From Allobranchiibius sp. CTAmp26 (lineage in GTDB: Bacteria > Actinomycetota > Actinomycetes > Actinomycetales > Dermatophilaceae), in NCBI RefSeq assembly GCF_017565405.1, contig NZ_JAGEKR010000007.1:85470-149469 (forward strand): a stretch of 64,000 nt of DNA, in the 5' to 3' direction. Numbering within the stretch: the first letter of the stretch is position 1; the number at the start of each line of letters is the position of its first letter. Positions 36,420 to 45,140 of the stretch are shown one piece after another. A program made the translations under genes and the position numbers. A model generated the notes under the pieces. The model worked only from the letters and a program-made list of their open reading frames with translations. It ran no database searches and was not told the origin of the DNA.

Positions 36420-37366
36420 CGGCGAATCTCTATCACCCGGCGTCCGGCTTCCCCTGGCCGCAGGGCCGCGGTTTCGGCGCGGCGTTCACCTTCGATGTCG
36501 ACGCCGAGGCCGGCGCCCTCGCCTTCGACTCGACGTTCCACCGCCGGATGTCGCTGATGTCGCACCAGCAATACGGGCCCGCGGTGGCGGTGCCGAAGCT
36601 GCTGGGCATGCTCGAGCACCACGAGGTGAAGGCCACCTTCTTCGTCCCCGGCTTCACCGCGGACCTGCACCCGGACCTCGTGCGCCGGATCCGCGACCAC
36701 GGCCACGAGATCGGTCACCACGGGTGGCTGCACGAGCAGACCACCGCGCTGACCGATGCCCAGGAGGAGGAGATGATCGACCGGGGCCTGGAGAGTCTGG
36801 GCCGGCTGGGGATCACGCCCGTCGGCTACCGGGCGCCGTGGTGGGAGTACAACTACCGCACCACGGACATGCTCCTGTCCCGCGGATTCGAGTACGACTC
36901 GAGCCTGCTCGACGACGACGTCCCCTACCGCTTCACCTCCGACGCCTCGGCGACCGGCTCCCTGGTGGAGATCCCGGTCGACTGGGCGCTGGACGACTGG
37001 GAGCAGTTCGCGTTCTACCCCGGATGGACCGGGAGCGGTGTGATCGAGTCACCGCGCAAGGCGCTGCAGATGTGGTCCGAGGAAGCATCCGTGGCCGCTC
37101 ATGCCGGTAACTGCTTCGTGCTCACCAACCATCCGTTCATCTCCGGGCGGCCGTCCCGGCTGAACGCGCTGTCGGCCCTCATCGAGCACGTCAAGGGCCT
37201 GGACGGTGCCTGGATCACCACCTTGCAGGACATCGCGCGGCACACGGCATCGGTGATCGAGGACATCAAGGTCCACGACCGTGTCGCCGACCCGGGGCCA
37301 CAGCCCGGACAGGACGACCAGGGACACCCCCTCCCGTCCACCGACGACCACCTCTTCGACAACTAA
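36416..37366 (+). CDS. NodB-fold (polysaccharide deacetylase/PuuE-like) hydrolase, candidate creatininase
   Basis: The 316-residue protein has the NodB homology domain: AFTFDVDAEAGALAF (two Asp), ATFFVPGFTADLHP, the H-x3-H-like GHEIGHHGWLHEQ and GYRAPWWEYN. There is no signal peptide, so it acts in the cytosol, which argues against a cell-wall deacetylase. Cytosolic NodB relatives include PuuE allantoinase and cyclic-imide hydrolases, which open cyclic amides. It is coupled by GTGA to an NCS1 permease and lies 10 bp before creatinase. Opening of creatinine to creatine would complete the pathway. This is a hypothesis; a hydantoin-type substrate is an alternative. Confidence 0.7.
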   Translation: MTANLYHPASGFPWPQGRGFGAAFTFDVDAEAGALAFDSTFHRRMSLMSHQQYGPAVAVPKLLGMLEHHEVKATFFVPGFTADLHPDLVRRIRDHGHEIGHHGWLHEQTTALTDAQEEEMIDRGLESLGRLGITPVGYRAPWWEYNYRTTDMLLSRGFEYDSSLLDDDVPYRFTSDASATGSLVEIPVDWALDDWEQFAFYPGWTGSGVIESPRKALQMWSEEASVAAHAGNCFVLTNHPFISGRPSRLNALSALIEHVKGLDGAWITTLQDIARHTASVIEDIKVHDRVADPGPQPGQDDQGHPLPSTDDHLFDN

Positions 37367-37376
37367 GGAGTCAACG

Positions 37377-38624
37377 ATGACGACCACCAACATCCAGTCC
37401 GTCACGGATCTGGAGCGCCTGAAGGTCTTGCACAACGGCGACAAGGTCGCCCTGACCTTCTCGGACGCCGAGTTGGAGCAGCGCATCACGAATCTGCGCA
37501 CGATCATGCAGGAGCTGCGGCTCGATGCCGCGGTCCTGACCAGCTACCACTCCATCAAGTACTACAGCGACTTCCTCTTCACCTCCTTCGGCCGCTCGTA
37601 CGCCATGGTCGTGACACCGACCGACACGGTGACCGTCACTGCGAACATCGATGCCGGGATGCCGTGGCGGCGCTCGTACGGCGAGAACGTCGTCTACACC
37701 GACTGGAAGCGCGACAACTACTTCTTCGCGATCAGCGAGGCGCTGCGCACCCGTGGCATCACCCCCCGCCGGATCGGCGTCGAGGACGACTCGCTCCCCG
37801 TCAGCCAGCGGCAGCGGATCGCCGCGGCGCTGGAGGGCGCCGAGCTGGTCGACGTGTCCGGGGCCGCCATGCGTCAACGGATGATCAAATCGGCCGAGGA
37901 GATCGAGGTCATCAAGCACGGTGCACGCATCGGCGACCTCGGTGGAGAGGCGATCCGCAGCGCCATCGCCGTGGGCGCGACCGAGTACGAGATCGCGCTC
38001 GCCGGCACGGACGCGATGGTCCGCGAGATCGCCCGCACCTTCCCCGACAGCGAGATCCGCGACACCTGGGTGTGGTTCCAGTCCGGCATCAACACCGACG
38101 GCGCGCACAACTGGCCGACCACCCGGCGGCTCCAGTCGGGCGACATCCTGTCCCTCAACTGCTTCCCGATGTCCTCGGGTTACTACACGGCCCTGGAGCG
38201 CACCCTCTTCCTCGGCGAGCCCGATGCCCGCTCGCTGGAGCTGTGGAACATCAACGTCGAGGTGCACCGTGCCGGGCTCGAGCTCATCAAGCCCGGTGCG
38301 GTCTGCAAGGACATCGCAGCCGAGCTGAACGAGATCTACATCAGCTACGGGTTGCTGCCCAACCGCACCTTCGGGTACGGGCACTCCTTCGGTGTGCTCT
38401 CGCACTACTACGGCCGCGAGGCGGGGCTGGAGCTGCGCGAGGACATCGACACGGTCCTCGAACCGGGGATGGTCGTCTCCATGGAGCCGATGATCACCGT
38501 GCTCGACGGCCAGCCGGGCGCGGGCGGATACCGCGAGCACGACATCCTCGTGGTGGGCGACACCGGCGCGGAGAACATCACCAGATTCCCGTTCGGCCCG
38601 GAGCACAACATCATCCCCGGCTGA
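37377..38624 (+). CDS. Creatinase (creatine amidinohydrolase)
   Basis: The 415-residue M24/pita-bread-fold protein closely follows the Pseudomonas putida creatinase sequence as I recall it: TSYHSIKYYSDFL, ANIDAGMPWRRS, VVYTDWKRDNYFFAI, INTDGAHNWPTT (catalytic His), LNCFPM, YYTALERTLFL (Glu), TFGYGHSFGVLSHYYGREAG and VVSMEPMI (Glu). It hydrolyses creatine to sarcosine and urea without metals. ATG at 37377 has AGGAG 7 nt upstream; a longer frame lies over the previous gene. Sarcosine is taken by SoxBDAG encoded divergently. No urease is seen in the window. Other M24 relatives (DddP, ectoine hydrolase) fit less well. Confidence 0.88.
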   Translation: MTTTNIQSVTDLERLKVLHNGDKVALTFSDAELEQRITNLRTIMQELRLDAAVLTSYHSIKYYSDFLFTSFGRSYAMVVTPTDTVTVTANIDAGMPWRRSYGENVVYTDWKRDNYFFAISEALRTRGITPRRIGVEDDSLPVSQRQRIAAALEGAELVDVSGAAMRQRMIKSAEEIEVIKHGARIGDLGGEAIRSAIAVGATEYEIALAGTDAMVREIARTFPDSEIRDTWVWFQSGINTDGAHNWPTTRRLQSGDILSLNCFPMSSGYYTALERTLFLGEPDARSLELWNINVEVHRAGLELIKPGAVCKDIAAELNEIYISYGLLPNRTFGYGHSFGVLSHYYGREAGLELREDIDTVLEPGMVVSMEPMITVLDGQPGAGGYREHDILVVGDTGAENITRFPFGPEHNIIPG

Positions 38625-38643
38625 CCGCGGGACACGCGGTGAT

Positions 38644-38678
38644 GCGACGGTGGGCCCGTACGGCGGGCCCACCGTCGC
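38644..38678 (+). terminator. Hairpin between creatinase and iclR
   Basis: A perfect 14-bp stem, GCGACGGTGGGCCC / GGGCCCACCGTCGC, with a 7-nt loop follows the creatinase stop by 20 nt. It should end or attenuate the permease-hydrolase-creatinase transcript before the IclR gene. No U-tract. Confidence 0.6.
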
Positions 38679-38700
38679 CTGCGTCCGAAGGAGCCCCGTG

Positions 38701-39450
38701 ATGACCACCCCGCCCCGCGGTTCGTCGCCCATCGCCACAGCGATGGCGATCCTGCGCTGCTTCCGACCGGGCCGGCCGGTGCTGGGAGTCGTCGAGATCG
38801 CCGAGGAGATCGGGCTGCACAAGTCGTCCGTCTCCCGGATGATGGGCACCCTGGAGGCGGAGAACCTCGTCGAGCAGGACGCGCTCTCCAAGAAGTACCG
38901 CCTCGGTCTGGGGCTGCTCAGCGTCACCGGGTCGTTGCTCGCCCACCTCGACGTACGCCGCGCCGCCCTCCCCGTGCTCACCGCGCTCAGCGCGTCCATC
39001 GGTGAGACCAGCTCGTTGGTGCTGTGGGACGGCCAGGGCGCGGTGACCGTGGAGCAGGTCCCGTCCGCCCATCCGGTCAAGCACTCGGCCGAGCTCGGGA
39101 CCCGCTACGAGACGGCAGAGAACTCCTCGGTGCGCATCTTCCTGGCCGCGCTGACCCCGGTCACCCGCGCGGAGTTCCTCGCTCGGTTCCCCGGATCCGC
39201 CGAACGCTACGAATGGCTCTCCCGGCTCGACCGCGACGGGACATGCGTGAACCTGGGCGACACGATGCCGGACGAGGTCGGCATCGCAACGGGCGTGCAC
39301 GACCACCGCGGCGACGTCATCGCAGCGATCCTGATCTCCGCGCCGCGCTACCGGGTGGACACCGAACAGCTGACCTCGCTGCAGGACGCCTCGCGCGCCG
39401 CGGCAGCCGATCTCACCCGCAGCCTCGGTGGTGCCGCGCCCCACTCCTGA
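38701..39450 (+). CDS. IclR-family transcriptional regulator
   Basis: The 249-residue protein has an N-terminal winged helix (about 10-75; VVEIAEEIGLHKSSVSRMMGTLEAENLVEQD) and an IclR effector domain (AALPVLTALSASIGETSSLVLWDGQGAVTVEQV, continuing to the C-terminus). ATG at 38701 with AAGGAG 7 nt upstream is preferred to GTG at 38698. It probably controls the permease-creatinase operon through the palindrome at 34665-34675; this is inferred from neighbourhood. Confidence 0.87.
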   Translation: MTTPPRGSSPIATAMAILRCFRPGRPVLGVVEIAEEIGLHKSSVSRMMGTLEAENLVEQDALSKKYRLGLGLLSVTGSLLAHLDVRRAALPVLTALSASIGETSSLVLWDGQGAVTVEQVPSAHPVKHSAELGTRYETAENSSVRIFLAALTPVTRAEFLARFPGSAERYEWLSRLDRDGTCVNLGDTMPDEVGIATGVHDHRGDVIAAILISAPRYRVDTEQLTSLQDASRAAAADLTRSLGGAAPHS

Positions 39451-39657
39451 GGGTGTGGGCGCACTCCTTCCCTGACGCCGGCCTCCAGGCGGCTTCGACC
39501 GGAGCGCGCTCGCTGAATCACGCTGCTCGGACCGCCGCGCATCGGATATGCGCACTGCGGTCACTTTCCTGCAGCGTTGCCGGTTTGCAGGCGGCCTGGA
39601 GGAGGAACACTGCGGTCGGCTCGCGCTGCCGGGCGTCACCTGCGTGGGTTATCGGCG
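39451..39657. other. Degenerate flank of the tandem repeat
   Basis: No gene is supported. One isolated copy of the repeat core (CTGCGGTCAC at 39555) and a half copy near 39610 occur here, so the repeat array seems to decay toward this side. Confidence 0.5.
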
Positions 39658-39968
39658 CTGCGGTCACTTTCCTGCAGCGGCGTACGACGCTCGGCTGGGT
39701 TGCTGGCCCTGCGGTCACTTGCCTGCAGCGGCGTACGACGCCCGGGTGGGTTGCTGGTCCTGCGGTCACTTCCCTGCAGCGACGTACGACGCCCGGGTGA
39801 GTTATCGGCGCTGCGGTCACTTTCCCGCGCCGGGCGCCCGGCGCCCTCGCCCGGGTGGGTTGTTGGTCCTGCGGTCACTTTCCTGCGCCCGGCGCCCTCG
39901 CCCGGGTGGGTTATCGGCGCTGTGGTCACTTTCCCGCGCCCGGAGCGAGCGGTCGGGTGGGTGACATC
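39658..39968. repeat. Tandem repeat, 51-bp period, about six units
   Basis: The core CTG(C/T)GGTCACTTxCC begins at 39658, 39709, 39760, 39811, 39869 and 39920, giving spacings of 51, 51, 51, 58 and 51 bp. The first three units continue into CTGCAGCGxCGTACGACGC. The last three carry a CGCGCCxGGCGCCCTCGC-type block instead. Each ends in GGGTxxGTT. Since 51 is a multiple of 3, all frames stay open across it, which makes false reading frames on both strands. It lies between the convergent iclR and sialidase genes. Confidence 0.85.
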
Positions 39969-40009
39969 GAGGTTGCCCCGGGCGGTGCGGACCGCCCGGG
40001 GCAACCTCG
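39968..40009 (-). terminator. Strong terminator hairpin downstream of the sialidase
   Basis: A perfect 19-bp stem (GAGGTTGCCCCGGGCGGT and its complement, extended by one C-G pair) closes a GCGG loop, 14 bp past the sialidase stop. No U-tract, typical of high-GC terminators. It separates the sialidase gene from the repeat array. Confidence 0.7.
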
Positions 40010-40023
40010 CGGGTAAGAGACCC

Positions 40024-41868
40024 TCAGCTCGTGGCCGGGTCCGACCAGGGCTCGACCCCGACCCGTGTCGAGGTCGAGGACCCGTCCGGTGTCGTGCCGG
40101 TCACCCGCACCTGCGGCGCGAAGCCGTTCGCGACGTCCGCCGCCGTCAGGGTGTGGGTGGCCGTGCACTTGTAGCTCTGGCCGGGGGTGAGCGCCGAGTA
40201 GTGGCACACTCCGAGCCCATCCAGACCTCCGGTGAGGGTGACGTCGTTCGCCGTGGTGTTGCCCGAGTTGCGCACCCGGATCGCGTACGAGACGACATCG
40301 CCCGGCAGCCCCGGCGCTCCCCCGGCGTCGAGGTGGTCCAGGACGACGGTGCCGTCGAGCTTCGGCCGCGCGGGCGCCGACGGTGCCGCCTGCACGTGCA
40401 GCGTGGTGATCGTGCTGGAGCGCCGGCCCGCACTGGTGTAGGCGAACGTCAGGTCCTGGTCGCCGAACGCGGTCCGCGGCACCCGGAACCCGACGTTGAC
40501 GCGGGCAGGGCGCCCCGGCTGGATGCGGGGCACGGACACCTGGGTGACGTCCCACCCGGTGGGACCGCTCACCCGCAGGGTGCCTTTGGCGAGTGCCGAG
40601 GCCTGCTGGTCGGTCACCGTCGCGGTGACGGTGCCCGCAGTGCCCGCCCTGACCGAGTCCGGCGCCTTCACCGAGATCGGCGCGCACACCCCCTTCAACC
40701 AGTCCAGGCCGAAGGAGGTGTAGGTGATCTTCTGATAGCCGTCGCGCTCGTAGAGCAGCCCGAACCGGCCGTTGCTCTGGCGGGTCAGCGTGGAGTAGCC
40801 GGCGCTGTCGGGGTCGACCACGCGGGAGACCGGCCAGGTGCGCCCGCTGTCGCAGGACATCCGGACCGTGAGGTTGCGCCGCAGCGTGGGGTCGTCGTTG
40901 TTGACGAAGAGCAGTTGCCGCGAACGGGGGTCGCTACGCGGAGCGTCCGGAGAGACCCGGATGATCGAGCCGTTGTCCGCGGGGTCGACCAGCGCCGGAT
41001 CCGCCTGCGGGGTGGAGTAGGTGACGCCGCCGTCGTGAGAGATGGCCACCAGACGGCGCGGCGTGGCGCGTGAGTTCAGCATGACGCTGCCGTCCGACAG
41101 CTCGACCGTCTTGTTCTCGTCCATGCCCGGACCCACCGGACGCCCCATCTTCCAGGTGGCGCCGTGGTCGTCGCTGTACGCGGTGGCCGCGTAGTTCTGC
41201 CCGGAGATGCGCACGAGGTACTGCTGCAGGAGCCGGCCGGCGTACGGGCCGTGCCGCAGCTGGATGCCCTGGCCGGACGCCGCGAACAGTCCGGACCAGG
41301 CCGGGTTCTTGATCTGAGAGGTGATCCGGCGGGAGGTCCAGGTGAGGCCGTCGTCGTCGGAGTAGCTGTAGTCGGTCTGCAAGATGTTCGGGTCGGTCTC
41401 GCTGTTGCCCGTCCCACTGCCGCCGAAGCCCTGGTTGACGCCCGCGGCGTAGAACACGAAGATCCGTCCGGTCTCGTGGTCGACCAGCAGGCTGGGGTCG
41501 CCGAATCCGGCGGGCGCGGGCGCCTGCCGGACGATCTGCTGCTGGGTCCAGGTGCGGCCTTGATCGGTGCTGCGCCGCACCAGGATGGTGATGTGGCTCG
41601 GCAGATCGGCGATCGTGGGACGCCCGTCGTACGCCGCGAGCAGTGTGCCCTTGGTCGTGGAGGTGAGCGCCGGGATCCGGTACTGCGGGTAACCGCCCTG
41701 GCCCCGGACCGCCAGATCGGTCAGGCGCAGGGCGGGCGCGCCGCTCGCCTCCCCGGGCGCGGATGCGCCGAATCCGTCCGCGTGCGCGGGGCCGGCACTG
41801 ACCAAGCCGGCGCCGAGCGTTACGGCGGCGACCATCGGTACGGCGAGGGCATGAGTACGAGCAAGCAT
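40024..41868 (-). CDS. Secreted exo-alpha-sialidase
   Basis: The 614-residue protein has a signal peptide (MLARTHALAV, hydrophobic core, AHA near residue 31). The sialidase propeller has the motif YRIPAL and five Asp-boxes (STDQGRTW, SDDDGLTW, SDDHGATW, SHDGGVTY, SCDSGRTW). Two C-terminal beta-sandwich domains follow: one NEW3-like (VTATVTDQQASALAKGTLRVSGP), one DUF11-like (VVSYAIRVRNSGNTTANDVTLT). No sortase signal is seen. It should release terminal sialic acids from glycans outside the cell. ATG at 41868 has AGGAG 6 nt upstream. The nan-type operator at 41880-41897 is 12 bp before the start. Confidence 0.9.
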   Translation of the reverse strand: MLARTHALAVPMVAAVTLGAGLVSAGPAHADGFGASAPGEASGAPALRLTDLAVRGQGGYPQYRIPALTSTTKGTLLAAYDGRPTIADLPSHITILVRRSTDQGRTWTQQQIVRQAPAPAGFGDPSLLVDHETGRIFVFYAAGVNQGFGGSGTGNSETDPNILQTDYSYSDDDGLTWTSRRITSQIKNPAWSGLFAASGQGIQLRHGPYAGRLLQQYLVRISGQNYAATAYSDDHGATWKMGRPVGPGMDENKTVELSDGSVMLNSRATPRRLVAISHDGGVTYSTPQADPALVDPADNGSIIRVSPDAPRSDPRSRQLLFVNNDDPTLRRNLTVRMSCDSGRTWPVSRVVDPDSAGYSTLTRQSNGRFGLLYERDGYQKITYTSFGLDWLKGVCAPISVKAPDSVRAGTAGTVTATVTDQQASALAKGTLRVSGPTGWDVTQVSVPRIQPGRPARVNVGFRVPRTAFGDQDLTFAYTSAGRRSSTITTLHVQAAPSAPARPKLDGTVVLDHLDAGGAPGLPGDVVSYAIRVRNSGNTTANDVTLTGGLDGLGVCHYSALTPGQSYKCTATHTLTAADVANGFAPQVRVTGTTPDGSSTSTRVGVEPWSDPATS

Positions 41869-41879
41869 CGGGTCTCCTG

Positions 41880-41897
41880 ACATCAGACGTCTGACGT
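41880..41897. promoter_or_regulatory. GntR (nan) operator upstream of the sialidase
   Basis: ACATCAGACGTCTGACGT contains the same perfect core TCAGACGTCTGA (41883-41894) as the divergent nan/nag promoter. On the minus strand the 18-mer matches that site at 17 of 18 bases. It lies in the 5' untranslated region or promoter of the sialidase gene, so the adjacent GntR regulator at 15.8 kb probably represses both loci. Confidence 0.7.
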
Positions 41898-42133
41898 CAG
41901 AACTCTGCACCACAATGTGTAGGACGTCAATGGTCCGTCCAGGATCGACACCGCCCCGTGGGCGTCGGCGCACCGTGTCGCCAGGACCGTCGGCCATCCC
42001 TCCGCGGACTCCTCGAGGTGGGGTCGGGGATCAATAGCGCAGGGAAAGTTCTTGTTGCCCCCGTGACTCGTGTGGCGATATCGTCGATGACGGATTCATG
42101 CAGGAATCGTCCATCCGGATAAAGGGGACTGAC

Positions 42134-42511
42134 ATGCAGGGTTTCAAAGACTTCATCATGCGCGGGAATCTCGTCGAACTCGCCGTCGCTTTCGTCATCG
42201 CCACTGCCTTCGCCAAAGTAGTCGCTGCATTGGTCGTCGTGATCATGGACATCGTCGGGAAGATCGGCGGCTCCCCCAGTTTCTCGTCTTACACGCCGCA
42301 CGGGATCCACATCGGCGACTTCCTCACCGCGCTCATCGGCTTCGTCCTCCTGGCGGCGGTGGTCTACTTCTTCGTCGTCGTGCCCTACAACAAGGCGACC
42401 GAGCTGGCTAAGAGCCGCCGCAAGGGCGGCGTCGAGATCGAAGCCGACCCGACCGAGCTCGACCTGCTGGTGCAGATCCGCGACGAGTTGCGCACGCGGC
42501 CCCGCGCCTGA
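42134..42511 (+). CDS. mscL: Large-conductance mechanosensitive channel
   Basis: The 125-residue protein has the MscL layout: GFKDFIMRGNLVELAVAFVIATAFAKVVAALV (N-terminal helix and TM1), a periplasmic loop, TM2 (IGDFLTALIGFVLLAAVVYFFVVVPYN) and a charged C-terminal helix ending LLVQIRDELRTR. It opens under membrane tension to release osmolytes. ATG at 42134 with AAGGGG upstream gives the conserved N-terminus; an upstream ATG at 42098 would add 12 residues. Confidence 0.93.
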   Translation: MQGFKDFIMRGNLVELAVAFVIATAFAKVVAALVVVIMDIVGKIGGSPSFSSYTPHGIHIGDFLTALIGFVLLAAVVYFFVVVPYNKATELAKSRRKGGVEIEADPTELDLLVQIRDELRTRPRA

Positions 42512-42767
42512 TCGCCGCTACATGAATGCGCCGCCGGGCGCTGCCGGTCTCTGTTGCGAACGGTGAGCAGTGGGACACGTCGGATAGGACGTGTCCCACT
42601 GTCCGTTTCGGGTCCGCAGCACGCGGACTTTCTCCAAGAAATATCCGCCCGAGAACAATATCGATCGCTATTGGCTTAGGACGCCGCGCGAAGCCGACGT
42701 TTTACCTGCGTTCGACATGCAAGCCCCATTGCGCCGAAAGCCGACGTCGGCCCGGAGCAGGTGCGCA
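42512..42767. terminator. mscL terminator and short intergenic region
   Basis: At 42568-42601 a perfect 14-bp stem, CAGTGGGACACGTC / GACGTGTCCCACTG, with a GGATAG loop should end the mscL transcript. The rest, to the convergent ClC stop, is relatively AT-richer (around 42640-42720) and has no gene I can support. Confidence 0.65.
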
Positions 42768-44135
42768 CTAGACCCGGGCCGGGGCGGTGAGCCGCGCGGA
42801 GTAGATCGAGTACCCGTCGATCCAGCGGGTGACCGCCGTCGCGATGACCGTGGCGACGATCATCGGCACCATCAGCCCGAATCCGCCGTGCGTGAGTTCG
42901 AGCAGCAGCGCCAGCGCGGCGAGGGGAGCCTGCATCCCCGCGCCGACCATCGCGGCCGCGCCGATCAGCGCGTACGCACCGACCGGCGATCCGGGCCACA
43001 GGTCGCTCCACAGGATGCCGAGCGCGGCACCCAGGGCGGCCCCCGTACTGAGAACGGGGGTGAACAGACCACCCGACGCCCCGCTGCCCAGGCACAGCAA
43101 CGTCACCAGCGGCTTGAGCACCGCGAGCGCGACGAACAAGGCGAGCGATCCACCACCGACGAGCCCGAGGCGGGCGATGTCGGAACCGTTTCCGTAGAGC
43201 AGTGGATAGCGCAGCGCCAGCACACCGAGCACGGCGAACGCCGCGAGCGGGGCGATGAGCATCCATCGCCCGGTGACGCGATAGTGCGACACGATCCCGA
43301 TCAGCCGCACGTACCCCGCGGCGAGGACCCCGACGACAGGCCCGAGCAGCAGAGCCCAGACCAGCAGCCGCGGGTCGTACGCGAACTGTGGGATGCCCAG
43401 GTACGTCGCGTGGTCCGGCAGGCCCACCCACGCCGTGACCGTGGCCACCCCCGCGCAGGTCAGGGCCGGCAGCACGATCGGCAGATTGACCGCGCCCACC
43501 AACACCTCGGCGGTGAAGAGCGCACCACCGAGCGGCACGTTGTAGACGCACGCGAATCCCGCACCGGCGCCGCAGGCCACCAGCAGGCGCAGCTGTGCCG
43601 GGGTGAGCCCGAACCACCCGGCGACCACGTTGCCCGACACCGCGCCCATCAGCTTGGGCGCCGCCTCGCGGCCGAGGGACGCACCGAGCCCGACGACGAT
43701 CTCCGAGAGCACCGACGTACCGAGGCTGCGGCGTACCGACAGACGACCCTCTCCGGTCCAGAGCACGTCGTCGACCTCGGACTTGCGGCCGGGCGTGAAG
43801 CGGCGCAGCAGGTACCACCCGACCCCGGCGATGACCCCGGCGACCAGCAGCGGCAGCAGCCGGTGCCAGGGACTCGCGGCGGCGACCTTCGCGGCGAAGT
43901 CGCCGAAATCCCTCGCGCCGAATGCGATTCGCGACACCCCGCGCAGCAGCGCCATCAGCAGGTCGCCGATCAGACCGGTCAGCACACCGGTGAGGACGAT
44001 GGCGCCCCAGAACCGCAGGGTCAGCGCCGCGTCGCCGTCGTGGGTGACGTTGGGCTGCAGCATCGCGCCGCGGCCCGACGGCAGGCGCCGCTTCAGCAGT
44101 GGCGGCGGTATCCGCTCGCGCTCACCGGATCTCAT
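42768..44135 (-). CDS. ClC-family chloride channel/transporter
   Basis: The 455-residue protein has about 10 or more membrane helices with ClC signatures GLGASLGREAAPKLMGA (the gating-Glu region, GxExP-like), GAGAGFACVYNVPLGGALFTAEVL and GSGASGGLFTPVLSTGAALG. Presence of the gating Glu suggests a proton-coupled exchanger. The ATG at 44135 has only a weak Shine-Dalgarno; ATG at 44063 is an alternative start. It is probably monocistronic. Confidence 0.88.
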   Translation of the reverse strand: MRSGERERIPPPLLKRRLPSGRGAMLQPNVTHDGDAALTLRFWGAIVLTGVLTGLIGDLLMALLRGVSRIAFGARDFGDFAAKVAAASPWHRLLPLLVAGVIAGVGWYLLRRFTPGRKSEVDDVLWTGEGRLSVRRSLGTSVLSEIVVGLGASLGREAAPKLMGAVSGNVVAGWFGLTPAQLRLLVACGAGAGFACVYNVPLGGALFTAEVLVGAVNLPIVLPALTCAGVATVTAWVGLPDHATYLGIPQFAYDPRLLVWALLLGPVVGVLAAGYVRLIGIVSHYRVTGRWMLIAPLAAFAVLGVLALRYPLLYGNGSDIARLGLVGGGSLALFVALAVLKPLVTLLCLGSGASGGLFTPVLSTGAALGAALGILWSDLWPGSPVGAYALIGAAAMVGAGMQAPLAALALLLELTHGGFGLMVPMIVATVIATAVTRWIDGYSIYSARLTAPARV

Positions 44136-44197
44136 CGCAGGTTCACCCTAGCCACGCGGTCCTTCACCGGAACGAAGCGTGCTGCTGCAACGTCTCG

Positions 44198-44480
44198 CTA
44201 TCCTGCGGCGCGCTGGCCCGCCGCGACCAGGTCGAGGGCGATGTCGGTGATCATGTCCTCCTGGCCGCCGACGAGCTTGCGGGCACCGACCTCGGTGAGG
44301 ATCGAGCGGACGTCCACGCCGTACCGCTGCGAGGCGGTCTCTGCGTGCCGAAGGAAGCTGGAGTAGACCCCGGCGTACCCCAGCGTGAGGGTGTCGCGGT
44401 CGACCCGGACCGGGCGGTCCTGCAGTGGTCGGACCAGGTCGTCGGCGGCGTCCTGCAGGGCGAACAGATCGCTGCCGTAC
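44198..44480 (-). pseudogene. C-terminal remnant of 4-hydroxy-2-oxovalerate aldolase
   Basis: Reading about 93 codons to the stop at 44198 gives [16 protein letters not shown], then [51 protein letters not shown]. This is the C-terminal quarter of a DmpG/BphI/MhpE-type aldolase, which cleaves 4-hydroxy-2-oxovalerate at the end of meta-cleavage pathways. The N-terminal TIM barrel with the catalytic and metal residues is gone. The sequence joins an IclR gene in a different frame around 44480, so a deletion probably removed the aldolase 5' part and whatever lay between. Non-functional. Confidence 0.8.
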
Positions 44481-44945
44481 GTCGGTGGGCGCATGCGCGA
44501 GAAGGGCTTTGCCGATCGCGGTCGCGTGCAACGGCATTCGGCCACCGAGTCGAGACGGTGACCGCGCCTGGCGGTGACCACCGAGCTTCGCCACATAGAC
44601 GACCTCGAGGCCCTCGCGGACCCCCAGGTGCACCGTCTCGTGGGTGCGTTCGTAGAGGTCCTCCAGGAACGGGGTGGCGACCTCGATGAGCCCTCGCTCG
44701 ATCGAGGCGCGCATGCCGAGCTCGAAGAGTCTGCCGCCGAGGTGGTAGAGGCCGTCGTGCTGGTCGATCAGTCGCAACTCCAGCAGTTCCGCGAGCAGGC
44801 GGTGCAGGGTCGACTTGGGCAGGCCCGTGCGGCGTTGCAACTCCACGTACCGGACGCCGTGGTCCTCCACCCGGAACGCCTCGAGGACGGTGACGGCCCG
44901 GCTGAGGCGACCGTCGCCGCGCTCGTCGATCGGTGTCGAACGCAC
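44481..44945 (-). pseudogene. Truncated IclR-family regulator gene
   Basis: GTG at 44945 (GAAGGGG upstream) opens an IclR protein: winged helix [48 protein letters not shown], then the start of the effector domain, [32 protein letters not shown], ending [22 protein letters not shown]. At about 44480 the IclR homology stops after roughly 155 of about 250 residues. The frame stays open to 44148 but the extra 110 residues are an out-of-frame, Arg/Pro-rich translation of the aldolase remnant. The DNA-binding domain is intact, so a truncated repressor might still be made; inducer response is unlikely. Confidence 0.78.
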
Positions 44946-45068
44946 GCAGCACCCCTTCCGATCCGGACGCGAACAGCCGCTGGAACCCGCGGGTGCCGAC
45001 CGGTCCGATCGTATCGACCACCCACACGCGACCCGGGCCAGCGCGTTCGTGCGCACCGACGTTCGCCA

Positions 45069-45111
45069 TTGTCGAGAGCGCTCTTATCTGGTCTAATCGT
45101 CAGGAAACCTG
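45069..45111 (+). promoter_or_regulatory. Promoter and operator of the hydroxycinnamate operon
   Basis: TTGTCG (45069-45074) and TCTAAT (45092-45097), 17 nt apart, form a promoter. The inverted repeat TCAGGAAACCTG (45100-45111) lies just downstream of the -10, over the expected start, where a repressor would block transcription. The identical 12-mer precedes the MFS transporter gene at 51751-51762. The MarR protein at 51.2 kb is the likely ligand-responsive repressor. Confidence 0.65.
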
Positions 45112-45140
45112 CCGATTGGCCATTCACCCTGGAGGCGCCC

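Noticed and set aside
37377..38624. Generic Xaa-Pro aminopeptidase call
   Set aside because: The M24 metal ligands are replaced by the creatinase-type His/Glu/Glu arrangement and the sequence follows creatinase along its length; operon context agrees.
39548..39964. Open frames of 100-138 codons with 17-residue repeats on both strands
   Set aside because: They arise because the DNA repeat period (51 bp) is a multiple of three; no start signal, and equivalent frames exist on both strands.
39658..39968. CRISPR array
   Set aside because: Units are near-identical over the whole 51 bp rather than repeats with unique spacers, and no cas genes are present.
44148..45056. Intact 302-residue IclR protein
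   Set aside because: IclR homology stops near 44480; the last 110 codons are an out-of-frame reading of aldolase sequence, so the open frame is a chimera.
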